DNA of 64,000 nt from Dysidea avara (GCF_963678975.1 NC_089274.1:1476001-1540000); one strand, 5' to 3'. Shown: positions 1 through 12,379, numbered from the stretch's first letter. Numbers and translations: made by a program. The notes: generated from the letters alone by a model not told the origin.

Positions 1-3000
1 CACATACCCTAGCTATGTAGTACTCTACACAGACTGACCTTAAACACATCAGAGATTGGCATCCCAGCATATAGCAGTTCCTCTCCTCTTTCATCACTAA
101 TACTGGTCATGAAGTTAGCTGGCTTCCTGATCAGCCCCAGTTCTCTAGCCCAATTGTAGTCCATGGGAATGGTAGGGGGAGCTGTCTCTGGTAAAGGAGC
201 AATGACCCCCTTACTAACCAGCTGATTGTACACCATCCTGTGGGTGGTTGAAGTGTATTCTAATAGTTTGATAGTGTAATGTGGTATGTGTTTACCCAAT
301 CATTGCTCCAAGAGTGTCAAAACTGTCTGGAACGTATGCACCAGCTTCTCTCAGTGCCTAACGGGTAATGAGTAATAGTACAGTTTAACATTCAGTCACT
401 AGCTACATTGTAACCTGTTGATGTAAACACATGAGGACACCTACATAATTCAGTCACTTAATTAAGGTCCCAAATTAGTACATAAACTGATCCAGAAAAT
501 CAGGACACCTTGATGATCAGGACACCTTGATGAACAGAACACCTTGATGATCAGGACACTGCTCCCCAGGTCTCTCCATACTATACAAACTACCATGTGC
601 ATTCTTAAACTGAAAACACTAGGAAACATTTGAGATGACCCAAGTGAGAAGCTATACAGCATTTAAACAGTTACAGAGATCACCTTGGTCACGTTTGCTT
701 TACCCACAAGTAGTAAAACATGAAGCGACCACCTTTCAAGTGGCAATATAATTTACTCACCTTGTTTTTGGCAATGGCTGTTTCCTTTTCAGAGTTAGCT
801 GATGCTCCAGCGTGACCAAACTGTACTTCTGATGAGAACATGTTAGCACAAGTGCCGATACACCACGCCACTAGTGGCTTGAACAACCGACCACTCTTGA
901 GGGCCTCACAAATTATGTACTCCTCCACACCTCCAACCTGTAAGAAATTAAATATACAGTAATTTCTAAACTGGAGAGAAGTTTTTATGGTGAAAATCAT
1001 CAAGCTAAATATGTCCCTACTGCAGTATAAAGCCAAAAAGAGAAATAAATAGAAACAATCTCTATTATTGCCAACAAATCTGGCACTATACACTATCTTG
1101 TATACCATTTTCAACTAATAAGAATAGTTAGGTAGCCAACAACGAGAGAAAATATTTTATACTTAGCTACAAAATGACTGTGTGGTCTATTAGAGTGTTT
1201 CACTACACATAGTGTGGTCTATTAGAGTGTTTCACTACACACAGTGATACCTCTCCAAGCAGGACCATCATCTTCACATTAGGGTCATCGTTATATCGGA
1301 ATATGTGATCAGCAAATGAGGTTCCTGGATACCTGCAGGTAGTCATGGCAACATAACCACATGCAACTAGTGGGAATGGACTTGCCACACCTGTCCCCAC
1401 CAATGGCCACACCCTCATAGACACCATTCGTATTCCTCATTATGATGTTGTTGAGTTCATTAGACATTCCTCCTGACCGAGACACATACGCCACACTGTG
1501 GGGGACAATGGTAAATATTTAGTACTTGTCTTGAAAACAGCAAATAATCACAATACAAAGTGATACGTTAGTTCCGCCTCAATACAGTGACCTCGCCTGG
1601 AAGGTTCAAACAACATACATGTAAAGGTGTATTTCATGATCTCAATAATAAGACCACTTTATTATAGTGACCATATCAAGTAGGTCCCAAACATAACTAA
1701 GGTGTACTTCATGACCTCATTAATAAAACCACCTCTAAGTTGTGTGGTTAAAGACTAGCAGAGTGTAGTACATGCTAAAACAAGAGATACTACACACTCA
1801 CCATCCAGGCCTGTACAGCTTAGAGTCAAGGATATTATCTACCATTCCACCAGTGTTGCCAATCTTGAAACAGCCTGGCTTGATGCCTCCAACAGTAGCT
1901 GGACCAATTATAGACACTCCTTTCTTCTCTGCCTCCTGAATGAGCAGCTTGGTTTTGTTCTCTGGTATACCTTCGGCAATGATAGAAATACTGCGAATCT
2001 AATACATTAGAGCAGTGAAATATTTTCCCATCGGTAAATAGATACCTGTGGGTATTGCATTGCCTCCATAGTTGACTCATAAGCAGACCGTAGTGAGGCA
2101 AAGTTAACTAGTACATCAGCATCAGGGTGACGTTTGAATGCCTCAGACATTTCCTTGTATACTGGTATCATAATGTCTTCATGTCCCCAGTATAGCTTAT
2201 GCTTGTGGTTACCACTACAGTGATGACATGTTATACACTAAAGAACAGGAGGTTTGGTAGATACTATCCTCAAGGATCCATAAGAAGGCTAGACATGCAA
2301 CAAGTCAAAAACCTGACGTCAAATTCAGCTGTGTCATCAAACATCTTGTGATCTCAAAGAAATCCAGTACCTCAGTATCAATACCAAGTATTCTAATGTG
2401 AATTGGTCAACCCCTGTTATGTGTCCCAGAACCCTCACAAACCTTCTTTCAGCCACCTCAAGCCAATACATGGCTTTCCTAGCTAAGAAGCAAGTGTTAT
2501 ATTCTTCTTAATGTGATGGTATTGACACAGAGGGCCATATTTTAATCACACATGCCAATATGTCACACAAGACAAAATACCTGAAGGGATATATCATGGC
2601 TACAACTGAAGGTGTCTTCCGTGATGACAGAAAATCAAAATCCAACATACCCTAAAGGGAACAGTATTGTTTACAACAACTCCTTCTCAAACACAAACAT
2701 CCTTCAAAGGTGGTATAAATACAGCAGGGAAATCATTTTCAATACAAATAATTAAAATCCACACACAACACATAAATCCTTGACTCTGTACTGTACAGAT
2801 ATCTTTGAATGTAGTTGATGTGATGTAAATTATTTGCACTTGACTATACACACTAAGTTACAGCTGGTACTATATCACATACCTGGCAGGCTCTTGGCTG
2901 CATGCCCCAAATGACAGCCTTCGTTGAGGCAGTGAAGAGAGGTTTGGATGGTGCCACTTTTGCTTCTTGTTCAGGACTCCACACCTTCACGTTGACTACT

Positions 3001-6000
3001 TGACTCAACTTTGTAGTATCCTGCAGGCTGCCCCCTCCACTGGTAGTGGCAAGATTACCAGTGGATCCAGGAGGGGAACCAAAACTCTACAACACACAAC
3101 ATGTCACAATGATTTAGGTAGAGTGGGAGACATACAAAACTAGATGATGTACGCTTGATGGCTGGTATGAGTTTACGTTTGCCCAATGCCATGGCAACAA
3201 TGGCAGTCATGTGACTTTCTGGACCATACACATGAAGGGGAACTCCCAGTTGTGAACCTGTAAACAAACAACAATCAAGATAACATCTAATATGTAAAGT
3301 TAATATTGACTACTTCATTAATAAGACCACCTCATTATAGTGACCATGTCAAGGAGGTCCCAGACATAGCTAAGGTGTACTTCATGACCTCATTAATATG
3401 ACCACCTCATTATCAGTGTGGGGCAAGTTACTTTGTAAAAGTAACTAGTTACATATTACATGCAATTGAACTATTTAGTTACAGTTACATATTACCCATA
3501 AAATAAAGTAACTATAATAATATTACATATTATATTACTTTGTGTCCACAGCCTTAAACTTTCATATGTGAAACTACCACCTTATCACGTGACATGATTG
3601 TATTGTTGGACAATGTGCAAACCTTGGCTATAAGTAAGAAGCTGGTGAATAAGCTTCATTCAGTAGGCTTCGTTACTTCGTTGTGGCTAGGCGTTACTCA
3701 GAAGCTAACTAACGAGATTAGTAATTTCGTTACTTGTAGTAATAATATTATGTAATATTAGACTCGTTACAGTAACTATATTACTTAGGTAACGCGTTAC
3801 ATTTGTAAGTGAAGTAACTTGAGTTATATTACCTGTTTTTATAGCGTATTTCGTTATATTACTTTGTTACCACAAAAGTAATAATATTACGTAGCGTGTT
3901 ACTTATGTAACGCATTACTCCCAACACTGCTCATTATAGTAACCATGTCAGGTGGGTCCAAAACACAGCTAAGGTATACTTCATGAACTCATTAATAAGA
4001 CAGTGACCATATCAAGTAGGTTCGGCTAAAGTGTACTTCATAACCTCACTAATAAGACCACCTCATTATAGTGACCATAGTCTTAGTCCCACAGGTAATT
4101 CTAGAGGTTTCATTATTCCTTACCAAGATCAGCCATCAGTCGCAGACCTTCCTGATAATTGGGGCCTCCCCTACGCACATAAATGGACACTTTGTTCTCC
4201 ACCAATTTGTGCTTATATTCTGACAACGCCCTCACAATGCCCTGAGTGAGAAAACAACATGCTGACAACAGCACTCTACATCCAAATCTGCAGTGGCTAC
4301 ACCACCTTAAATGTCGCTGCAACATTAGTGAAGTTAGCTATCCCTCCACCGATGATCAGAACCTTGCCTGCAGGCAACAATAACATCATGATCAAATAGT
4401 CAAATACCAAATTGCATTTTACATGGTGGAACATTATCAAGATTTGAAATGTCACAGACTCACAAACAATTCCTAATTGTGCAATATACACAAGTAAGTC
4501 TGACATTTTATGGATAACTTATTGATGTTAACCTGAAACAGTACAAGTACAGATTATGCTTACAGTGTTCATGATTGCATTTATGTAGTTTTGGTTGCAC
4601 CTAATAAAATTGTGAAAATCTGCCATCTGTAAGGCAAAATCTTTCAGGAGTGATTATCTTTCCTGCAATGCTAGAGTCTCTCAACAGGCACAGATGAAGA
4701 TGGTACTCCTAGGATGTTTTTTAACCAACCTTGAAAGCAGAGGATATTTCTTTTGGTTATCTTATTTGCTGGATTTTGGGCCATTGTTACTGCGTCAGTT
4801 TCAATGTACACCCTGTATTCATCTACCTGCCTAGTGAGTGTACTTCGTTGGTGTTGACTTTCTGTTCAGGACATAATCTTTCTTCATAGCTGCTATAGCT
4901 GCCTGCTTCTTATAATGATCAATGAAATCTTTCAGGCCAAAAGCAGTACAACTGTTTCTAAGGTCAACAGAGAAATGAATCAGAAGATGGGAAACCTTTT
5001 AAATCCTGTTTTTAGAGCAGATGCAACAAAATTTGTAACTTCAACCAAAAGCTGACCATGTCAACCCAGGAATATATTATCTTTGAGCCAATATATATAT
5101 ATAGCTACAACTTATTTCACTTGTACATATGTAAATGGATTTCATTATACTTCAAAGTACTTTGAAGTACTTCAAGTACCTTAAGTACATTACTTAGGAC
5201 TTAAGTACATTAAATTTGTACAAAAAGTATTTAAGTGCTCAAGAAGGTGTACTTAAGTCTCCATAAGTACAAGTACCAAAGTACTTTGCGCCATGTCTGA
5301 CCTGAAAAAGCTACCGCCTATTTTAACACAAGCCAGGAGCACCACAATGGAGGCTAGATCCTTATCTTAACAGTCCTGACTACTGACACACCAGACTGCC
5401 ACCTTAATTTAGGCCAGGGGTTGATAACTTAATCGCAAGCTTTAGGACATACATGGACCTTGTCTCAGTGGCCACCTGTATAAAAATGCTTAAGAGATGC
5501 TTATAAATATAAGACCCTGGTATACATTTTATACAGATAAATACCTTTAGGATTCTTCTCCTCTGTCATCAGACTGAGTATAGTCTTGGCATAGTCATAG
5601 GTTTGTGATTCACTGGGGGCTCCAGAGTACTCTCCGTAGTTAGCTAGCTCTGAGCTGCCACCAAGGTCACACACTGTGTCACTGTGATGGGAAGGAGATG
5701 AGGTGTACACAGTAATGTAGTCACAGTTACACAGACCTGTATATCACAGATGCACCACCTCCAGCCACCATCGTCCATATCGTTCCCTTCTTGTTTAGTA
5801 TGGTGAGTTTGAGTGACGCTCCACTCTTAGCATCCAGCTCTGCAATGTGTGCCTCCTAAAGGAGAAGTAAGTTATGAAGAGCAAATGTTGCACAGCTAAT
5901 CCTAAGCACTAGCCCTAAGAAAACTAATATTAAGGTAGGCCATGCACTACAGATGAATAACTGTCCCACTAGCTGGGCCTGCAAGCTGAAGCCTGCATAA

Positions 6001-7630
6001 CAGCAAGTCTGTATAATAACATTGAAACTGTGTTGACATATAACCCAGGTCTTGTAGAGGACTATATAGTATGAGCATTACAATGGGTAGGCTATTGTGT
6101 ACACTGTACATGTTGGTTGAGCAAGAAATTTCCAATAGGTCAAAGGTCAAGCTTGTTGCTGAAATAAACTGGGATGACATTAGACAGGTCACTGATATTT
6201 GCAAGTTAACATTTGGATATTATCACACTGATTTATACAGGTGAGGTGACCATAAGTTTCACTGTATGAATAGTAAACAAAACATAATCACAAGTCGAAA
6301 GCTTATGTTCCTTGAAGGATAGACAGGGATACATGACATATTGGTCCCTTACTGTACACATCAGGGAACATCTTCACATCAAGCACTACTATACACACAA
6401 CTACCTAACGTACCTCAGGAAGAGCATCACGTCCAAATGGTGGTGGGAACTCCACATCTCCCCAGTTTATTTTACACAAGTACTCAGCAGTGGAGTCCAA
6501 CTTAGCAGCAAGATCTAACATGTGTATCTTACCATCCTTTACCACTAGTGTAACATCATGTGACCTCACATGATCCAGTATTACATCATACTACTCACCT
6601 AATGGATTGACCTCAAGATATGTGAAGTAAAGGTCACTGTATGCTTGATATAGCAACTGTAAGTATTTGACCAAGATGCTGTAAAGAAATAGAGACAAAC
6701 ACAAGTGTTTTAAACAGAACAGCTTTTTGTACCTCTTTTTGTCCTCTGCTACTTTAGCTAATAGTTTGTTAGCTTGTTCTTTGCTCAATTGTGAGGTTAT
6801 ATGAACATTAACTTGTTCTGCTTTGCTATCCACATCTCCAATATCAACACCTCCCTCATGATAGAAGTAAACTGTGTTACCAGTACGTGTGGCAAATATG
6901 CATACATAAAACTCATCAGCCTACAAGTGTAAACAATAAGGTCATTTGAAAAAGGTCACAATTAGCACACAATTACACTAAGTGGGACTAATTACTCTAG
7001 TATATATGATAATAAGTGAATACTTTAAAATCACTTAGTAACAATGTTCCATTGGTCACCTGTTCATGTGGTAAAAATGGCTCTACAATGAAAGTGTTTA
7101 GCTTGCCAACAGCAGATCCAATCTGTAGCAGAAAAATGTTGATGTGTTGATAAACATAATTTGTTTACCTGTAAAACATTTCCCATTCTTTGTGACAGCC
7201 ATTCTTTGACCTCTGCCAGGTTAGCATCCACTTTGATCAGGCCGAGCTTTCCTCGACGCTTTATCAGCTGATCTGGCTTCACCACCAGTTTCTAAAGTTA
7301 CAACACGTGCATGATAATGAATACTCTGTTGGAGTAACTGACACACACACACACACACCCACACACACACACACACACAAACAAACACACAGTTGTCCCC
7401 TCAAAGAATCAATTCCCTCATATGCACACATAAATTTATATTCTCACTTGCGTGTTGATCCATGGCGCGCTGGAACAAGCCCATTCGATATCAGTTTCAT
7501 TAGTAACTTGTAGTGACCTGAGTTGGGCGGTCAATCGTTCGGTAGGAGTGTCCTTTTGGCGGTTTAGTTTGTCGAAGTACTTGGCCAATATCGTTTTACC
7601 GTCGTATTCGCGAATCGCCTTAGCAGACAT
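1..7630 (-). CDS. ACLY: ATP-citrate synthase, 5' part of gene (20 exons, runs off left edge)
   Basis: Cytosolic enzyme making acetyl-CoA and oxaloacetate from citrate, CoA and ATP. Twenty coding exons with GT..AG borders and consistent phase: 7630-7448, 7291-7169, 7122-7060, 6920-6733, 6678-6599, 6544-6414, 5855-5737, 5681-5545, 4367-4306, 4241-4124, 3257-3136, 3086-2883, 2651-2581, 2214-2046, 1998-1802, 1495-1391, 1332-1251, 937-761, 357-296, 237-39, about 864 codons against roughly 1,100 in human ACLY. The start reads [12 protein letters not shown], close to the human N-terminus. Recognisable blocks are [16 protein letters not shown] (ATP-grasp), [39 protein letters not shown], and [12 protein letters not shown], which carries the histidine phosphorylated during catalysis. 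The last exon reads [20 protein letters not shown], the linker into the citrate-synthase-like domain, which lies outside the window. The exon at 6678 was chosen over an acceptor at 6656 because only it keeps frame. A hAT-type MITE and short dispersed repeats sit in the introns. Confidence 0.96.
1640..1760. repeat. Dispersed intronic repeat, copy in ACLY intron
   Basis: A unit reading roughly ACCTCATTATAGTGACCAT, then a GTAGGTCCCAAACATA block, then AGCTAAGGTGTACTTCATGA, recurs at 1640-1760, 3300-3413 and 3938-4090 (ACLY introns) and, reverse-complemented, at 42050-42200 and more weakly near 43890 and 44560 (LIN9 intron). No coding capacity is seen. Confidence 0.75.
3300..3413. repeat. Dispersed intronic repeat, second ACLY copy
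   Basis: Same unit as at 1640-1760, here almost two tandem copies. A hAT-type MITE inserted inside it at 3414 and duplicated CTCATTAT, so the repeat resumes at 3930. Confidence 0.75.
3414..3929. mobile_element. Non-autonomous hAT-type element (MITE), 516 bp, 8-bp target duplication
   Basis: The ends are inverted: CAGTGTGGGGCAAGTTACTT at the left and TTACTCCCAACACTG at the right. Direct copies of CTCATTAT flank it at 3406-3413 and 3930-3937. The interior is rich in TTAC/GTAA words and has no long ORF. CAGNG ends and an 8-bp duplication are typical of hAT transposons. A second copy lies in opposite orientation at 31316-31813. Confidence 0.88.
5130..5295. repeat. Low-complexity CAAAGTACTTTG / AAGTAC repeat in ACLY intron
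   Basis: A stretch of overlapping palindromic words (AAGTACTT, CAAAGTACTTTG, CTTAAGTAC) inside the large intron between 5544 and 4368. It may be a decayed short palindromic element; clear ends were not found. The rest of that intron shows no exon-like ORF. Confidence 0.5.
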
Positions 7631-7998
7631 TTTGAAACTACCGAACTATGAAAATACCATGTCAGAGTGCTAGTTGCGTTTTTTTAAATAGCCTTTTCCA
7701 CGTGTTGGCACACGTGCCTAGGGGTGGAAGCGCATCAAAACGTAATCAATTTTTTTTTTTTTTAACGTAATCAATCGATCAATGGTCTGATTTAAGCGAT
7801 CAAGCACTGCTAAAAAAGATGTGATCATGCAACTTTTTGAGCTTCAAGAAATTTTACAAGCAATCAATTTGATGATCAAAATCTTGATCCTGGTTGCTGC
7901 CACATAGTGACTACCCCATGTGTGGTCTCTTTTAAGATGATGTGAAAAATATTGCACAGATATAGTACAAAAATATATTACAATTTTTCAAAGTAAAA
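7631..7998. other. Gap between ACLY start and 3' end of TIR-SLOG copy 1
   Basis: This 368-bp stretch should hold the ACLY promoter and 5' UTR and the 3' UTR of the next gene, which is on the same strand. It contains a T-run (7750-7762), a CACGTG E-box at 7700, and AT-rich sequence downstream of the TIR-SLOG stop. No ORF or obvious AATAAA signal was seen. Confidence 0.6.
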
Positions 7999-10245
7999 TT
8001 ATTTCTTTTTAATAGGTTCTTTTTTGCTAACAACATTCTTTAAGCACACTTCCACAATCTGGATTAAGCTGTCTACAATATCAGCTACTGTTGCTGACTC
8101 GTCACTAAGAACAGACCACAGAGACTCACTCACTCCAGGAGGACGTTGGAATATGCTACTAGGGACATGGAACTTGCCACCAGCTGCTCCGCCTGTGCTC
8201 TTAACTGGGATAACAATTGCTCCATTCCATGTTAATTGTTGTACTTCATAAGCAGACCCCGGACCACCCTCAATAACAATGCAAATGTTCATGACTCTGG
8301 TGGTAGCAGTATTGGTTTGGCGTACTGTGTCACCTAAGAAGATCGTTTCACCATATGGAACTGGTTCCATTGTACCATCAGCTCTTTGTCTGGTCTGTCG
8401 AGATTTATCAGCTGGGTCCTTCACAGCTATGGCATGAAAGAGGTTGAGGGGTAAGCCAAGTTTCTTGCGTTTGTCATGAAAACTCTTAGCCACTACGTCT
8501 CCAATACCATAGTGTCCTCCAGTCACAACAACAATTGATTTTTGCTTTGCAAGTTCTTTTCCAAGGAGTTTACAAATTGCTTCACTATTTGCACAGTAGA
8601 AGTGGCTACCTCCTGAAACGTACACACAATTCCCATCAGGTAGTTGCGAATACAACTCCTGCTGTAACCGCTTCAGTTCCCTCTCTTCTCGTTTGCCAGC
8701 ACTGATGCTGTCTGGGTTGAGAGCTTGCTTAACACGTTTGAGTAGTATTTCATCAAAGGTTTGACCTCGACCATCAATGAATTCCTCTGTTCCCACCAAC
8801 ATGGACACCCAGTATGGCATCTCAACATCCTCGTACATAACAGGTATTATCTTCTTTCTGTGCTGGGAGAAGTAGACCAACTGCTCACATGTTCTGCTAC
8901 TACAAAAATCCTTTGATATGATACACACGACCACGCTACAATCCCTAACTTTCTTTTGGAAAACAGCACTGTTAGCACTTACAGCTCCCTTAGCTCCAAG
9001 CTCTAGACTAGACCAAACAGAATAGTTGTTCTTCTCCAAGTGTTCCTTGACATAACTGTGGAATGATGCTTGTGTTAAATGGCAAATAGTGACCACAAGA
9101 GGCATGTCTAATTGGCGTACACTTGATCTCTTTTGTTGTAGCTTAGCAGGCTTAGGAGCCATGGCTTCCTGGTTCTGTTCCATCACTTCTGCTATTCCTG
9201 CTGCTATTTTAGAAGCCGATTTCTCCACAGATCCCTTTACCTCCCACTGTATATACTGGACACTGGCAAACTGTATGGCTAGACAGTTTGGGGGCCAGTG
9301 AGGATTGAGGTTGAGTGGAACAATAAACTTCCCCAGACTATCAGCATGTTTTACCTCAAGGTTTGTCACACTGGTCTCACCATATCGACTGGTAACTATG
9401 GGAACAAACACAGCAGCTTTCTGAAGGTATTTGTTGGTGTAATCCTGTTCAGGTGACTCGCTACTAGAGGATACCTCACTAGTGTCTTGCGATTGATCAT
9501 CAGTGTAGACTTTGAAGCCAAGCTTCTTTAGTGCAAGCTGCAAAGCGGATGCATGAGTGCCAGCCTCGTCACTAACATAGCTCAAGTAAATCTTCTTCTG
9601 AATCACTGCCTCTGAAACAGACGGCCTCTTGGCTACCACAGACGATAATACTTCTGGTGCACCACTAATTGTTTCTACTGCAGATTTAAGAGTGACGTAA
9701 ATCCGACCATTATCAACAACGTCAAGTAAGGTCAAGCTATCTTCTTGTGATGGACTAACTGGACATTTCAAATTGCCACACATGAACAAGTACTCTGAAT
9801 CACCTACTGTGAGTAGGTCACTGCGTGCTATTTGGGTTTGGATGGCCTCACGGACTTTACTGAGTGAAGAACTCAGGAAGGAAGTGATCACTCCCATATT
9901 AGTACCGTCTGGATGTAAAATGACACCGTACAATGGGGGATGTGACCGCGTTATGTGTTCTGCTACATACAACACTCCATCCTCTGCCACATCAGCTGGT
10001 TTTAACGAGCTCAACAATTCTTCCTGGGTGATGGGGTGTCCTTCTTTAGTGACAAAATGGAAGGGGAAATCATCAGGAAGCATGGGCTTGATCACTCCCA
10101 CGAAATCTTTTAGTGTTGTCTGCTCGCTTGCCTGATCATCCTTGCCTTCAGCTGGCCAATCGTAAGCCGCAGTTCCTATAGGTGTGGAACGCAAATCCAC
10201 CCACTGGAGCGAAACTTTGATAAACTTTGCTGCCATTTCAATCAA
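7999..10245 (-). CDS. TIR-TIR-SLOG protein, copy 1 (748 aa, intron-less)
   Basis: Seen: one uninterrupted frame from MIEMAAKFIKVS to a lysine-rich end (KKEPIKKK). Residues 7-97 and 103-188 look like two beta-grasp modules (inference from alternating beta segments). TIR1 is about 217-335 and starts KKIYLSYVSDEAG; E297 (TNLEVKH) sits 8 residues before the Gly of GKFIVP, as SARM1 Glu642 does before GKNIVP. TIR2 is about 382-512 and starts PLVVTICHLTQ; the matching position is Q455, with E454 next to it. The SLOG domain is about 536-735 with SGGSHFY, VVVTGGHYGIGD and EGGPGSAYE, the glycine-rich turns of LOG/DprA-type Rossmann folds. Known of the families: TIRs can cleave NAD+, and SLOG domains bind nucleotide-type ligands. 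Inferred: an intracellular NAD-derived signal enzyme/receptor, perhaps in innate immunity. No signal peptide or membrane segment is seen. The domain calls come from motif reading, not a profile search. Confidence 0.88.
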   Translation of the reverse strand: MIEMAAKFIKVSLQWVDLRSTPIGTAAYDWPAEGKDDQASEQTTLKDFVGVIKPMLPDDFPFHFVTKEGHPITQEELLSSLKPADVAEDGVLYVAEHITRSHPPLYGVILHPDGTNMGVITSFLSSSLSKVREAIQTQIARSDLLTVGDSEYLFMCGNLKCPVSPSQEDSLTLLDVVDNGRIYVTLKSAVETISGAPEVLSSVVAKRPSVSEAVIQKKIYLSYVSDEAGTHASALQLALKKLGFKVYTDDQSQDTSEVSSSSESPEQDYTNKYLQKAAVFVPIVTSRYGETSVTNLEVKHADSLGKFIVPLNLNPHWPPNCLAIQFASVQYIQWEVKGSVEKSASKIAAGIAEVMEQNQEAMAPKPAKLQQKRSSVRQLDMPLVVTICHLTQASFHSYVKEHLEKNNYSVWSSLELGAKGAVSANSAVFQKKVRDCSVVVCIISKDFCSSRTCEQLVYFSQHRKKIIPVMYEDVEMPYWVSMLVGTEEFIDGRGQTFDEILLKRVKQALNPDSISAGKREERELKRLQQELYSQLPDGNCVYVSGGSHFYCANSEAICKLLGKELAKQKSIVVVTGGHYGIGDVVAKSFHDKRKKLGLPLNLFHAIAVKDPADKSRQTRQRADGTMEPVPYGETIFLGDTVRQTNTATTRVMNICIVIEGGPGSAYEVQQLTWNGAIVIPVKSTGGAAGGKFHVPSSIFQRPPGVSESLWSVLSDESATVADIVDSLIQIVEVCLKNVVSKKEPIKKK

Positions 10246-10609
10246 AGTCGTAAAGCCATAGATAGCGGTATTTCATACTGTACCTGGTGTGTGGGTGCAG
10301 TAGTCAAGCGCAGGCGCAAACCGATAATACCGTTTATCGGGGTTTTCAAGTCCGTTGTCCTATTATAATTGCGCATGCGCTAAAAACCTACCAGCCGAAT
10401 GGCCATTCACTGGTGATAAAGGAGTCACAGCAACACAGTGAGTAATAGTTTTATCACATTTACAATTCCATCATAATAGGGCACACACAGTTACCTGATC
10501 TCACTTGAATCTGCCATTTCTTTCGCACTGCTAAGCGCATGCGCCAAAATACATAGGACAACGGACTTGAAAACCCCGGTACCGGTATGCATAGACATCC
10601 CTGATAGAT
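10246..10609. promoter_or_regulatory. Upstream region of TIR-SLOG copy 1 with an inverted repeat
   Basis: Two arms, about 10338-10383 and 10531-10579, are inverted copies. They share CGGGGTTTTCAAGTCCGTTG followed by TCCTA, and a GCGCATGCGC block (NRF1-like palindrome). The loop is about 150 bp. The start codon is at 10245, so the hairpin lies 93-334 bp upstream and could include the core promoter. Copies 2 and 3 also have GCGCACGCGC-type words just upstream, but without the hairpin. No TATA box was recognised. Confidence 0.55.
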
Positions 10610-11500
10610 CAGGGGCGGATCCAGGGGGGGGGGGGGCTTTGAGGGCTGAAGCCCCCCCCCCCCCCCCCCTTCATATTTAGGCTTTACTTGATCAATATGC
10701 TGAGTATTATAATGAAATTTTGTCTTAGCATAATCATATGATCACTAATAATACAAATAAAACCACCTTATAAACATCTTTCCAAGGTATTATCAGTGGA
10801 TTTATGTTAAAGTTTATGCAACAAGGACTCGGATCAGCATTGGAGGTGCACAAGATCGAGATACTCTAATAGAGCAGTCAGCTAACTACTCTAATAGAAC
10901 ATTCACTGGAAACATGTAGTTAGTTCTGTTATGGAATTTTTCCAAATCTACCTGCACCTATGCATACAATGAAGTGCATTGGTCTGTTTAAAGTGTCTCA
11001 TTCATCTACTTGTACAGTTTATATGTATGGCAATACTTAATTCAGGTACACAATTTCCATTGAAAATGCTCTCAGATTCAATCTTGTATTGTTCAAGTTT
11101 CAAAATTTTCCACTTTCAACATTATTATTCTAACATGCACCTATTCAGTGTTGTGCAATTGTGAGAGGGGTGCATCATGTACTTGGTTGTCTGTAACCTA
11201 GCTACCCAAACTTTTCCATTAGTAAAATGCTTCAGAGAGCCATACCTACAATCTAAAGGCGGTATATAAAATATCTACAGACAGAAAATATTATGAATTT
11301 TATGTGGAAATGTCTCCAAATTGCAGTATTTTAGCATCTATTTTTCAATTTTTTTTCCTGGGGGGGCATGCCCCCAGACCCCCTAGTTCCAGCATGCTTT
11401 GCATGCTGGGAAGTGTGCTTCACACATCTCTACCCAAGAGATTAGTACCTTGAGTTAGCCCCCCCCCCCCCCCCTTTTATAAATCCTAGATCCGCCCCTG
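10610..11500. mobile_element. Non-autonomous element A with CAGGGGCGGATCCAG ends, 5-bp target duplication
   Basis: Left end CAGGGGCGGATCCAGG, right end TAGATCCGCCCCTG, flanked by direct TAGAT copies at 10605-10609 and 11501-11505. Long G and C homopolymers lie just inside each end. The interior holds short palindromes of the type TACTCTAATAGAGCAGTCA. No transposase ORF. The ends look hAT-like, but the 5-bp duplication differs from the usual 8 bp. Confidence 0.85.
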
Positions 11501-11505
11501 TAGAT

Positions 11506-12379
11506 ATTAGAGTGTAGCTCCTCGTTTACAGCTATAGATGTCTTAAGAGTGTGGCGGCCATAGGATAAGTTATTAAGTGAAGTGTGCATTCTAAACGAGG
11601 CAATGGATAAGTGTTGACTAAAGCATGTACTCTGTATTTGTTATGGTTTATGCATTTAGTCACGTGCGCAAACTACTAGTTTATTTTTGTCTTCCTTGCC
11701 ATGCCCATGCAAGTTCCTTTTGTGGTCCTGTTTGGTCGCATGCGTCCGAGGATTTTATAATTACCTGCCTTTATTTATTTGTTTTTGTTTTTGCACACTT
11801 TCTGCCGGCATCATTTAATAATGATGGTTCCTCTAGGATCCAGGCCAGGGTTTTTTTTTTTTTCCAAAAATGTACAGACCTCAAAGGTGATTAATAATTA
11901 ATTGAATTATGTTTGTTCCACAGTCTGATAGCCGAAGAGTTTCATCTTGCTGTCTACTATTACTACCAAATGCCTCCCAATCCCATGCATGGTATAGCCA
12001 CGCACTCGTGGTACAGAATTTAGCCATAGGTGATTTTGTAAAATGTCAGAATTGACCGGTCCAAATTGTTCATTGTTGATATGACATTTTTATTCACTAA
12101 AGTCATTATATGGTTAATCAAATTTGGCTGCATGTGCGTGCAAGGTTGTACTATATAAAGCTACCATTTCAGTTCTGCATGTTAAGCAAACAGTAGAGGT
12201 ATATTCAGGTGTAGGATGAATTTACTGGTATTGTAGTAAGTTGAGTATATAGATGGTTGACACAGACTGCACTGACTTACATTTTTATTTATTATCCTCT
12301 ATGGAACTGCAAAGAGGCTGCAATAAGCCTGCGAAGCAGGGAGTCAGAAACCTGTAACTGAAAACTATGCTGAATACAG
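11506..12379. other. Intergenic stretch, nothing recognised
   Basis: AT-rich DNA with a T-run at 11851-11863. The longest ORFs (under 90 codons) have no recognisable similarity or splice context. Confidence 0.5.

Noticed and set aside
6657..6678. ACLY acceptor at 6656, giving a shorter exon 5
   Set aside because: It breaks the frame; the acceptor at 6678 keeps frame and adds residues that align with the human protein.
9773..10135. 120-codon plus-strand ORF, with equivalents at 20763-21125 and 36460-36888
   Set aside because: Antisense shadows of the TIR-SLOG frames; conserved only because the coding strand is.
7999..10245. Bacterial contamination as the source of the intron-less TIR-SLOG genes
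   Set aside because: The three copies sit among eukaryotic repeats and next to BBIP1 and ACLY, lack ribosome binding sites and operon partners, and have codon use and AT content like the spliced neighbours. Ancient transfer remains possible.
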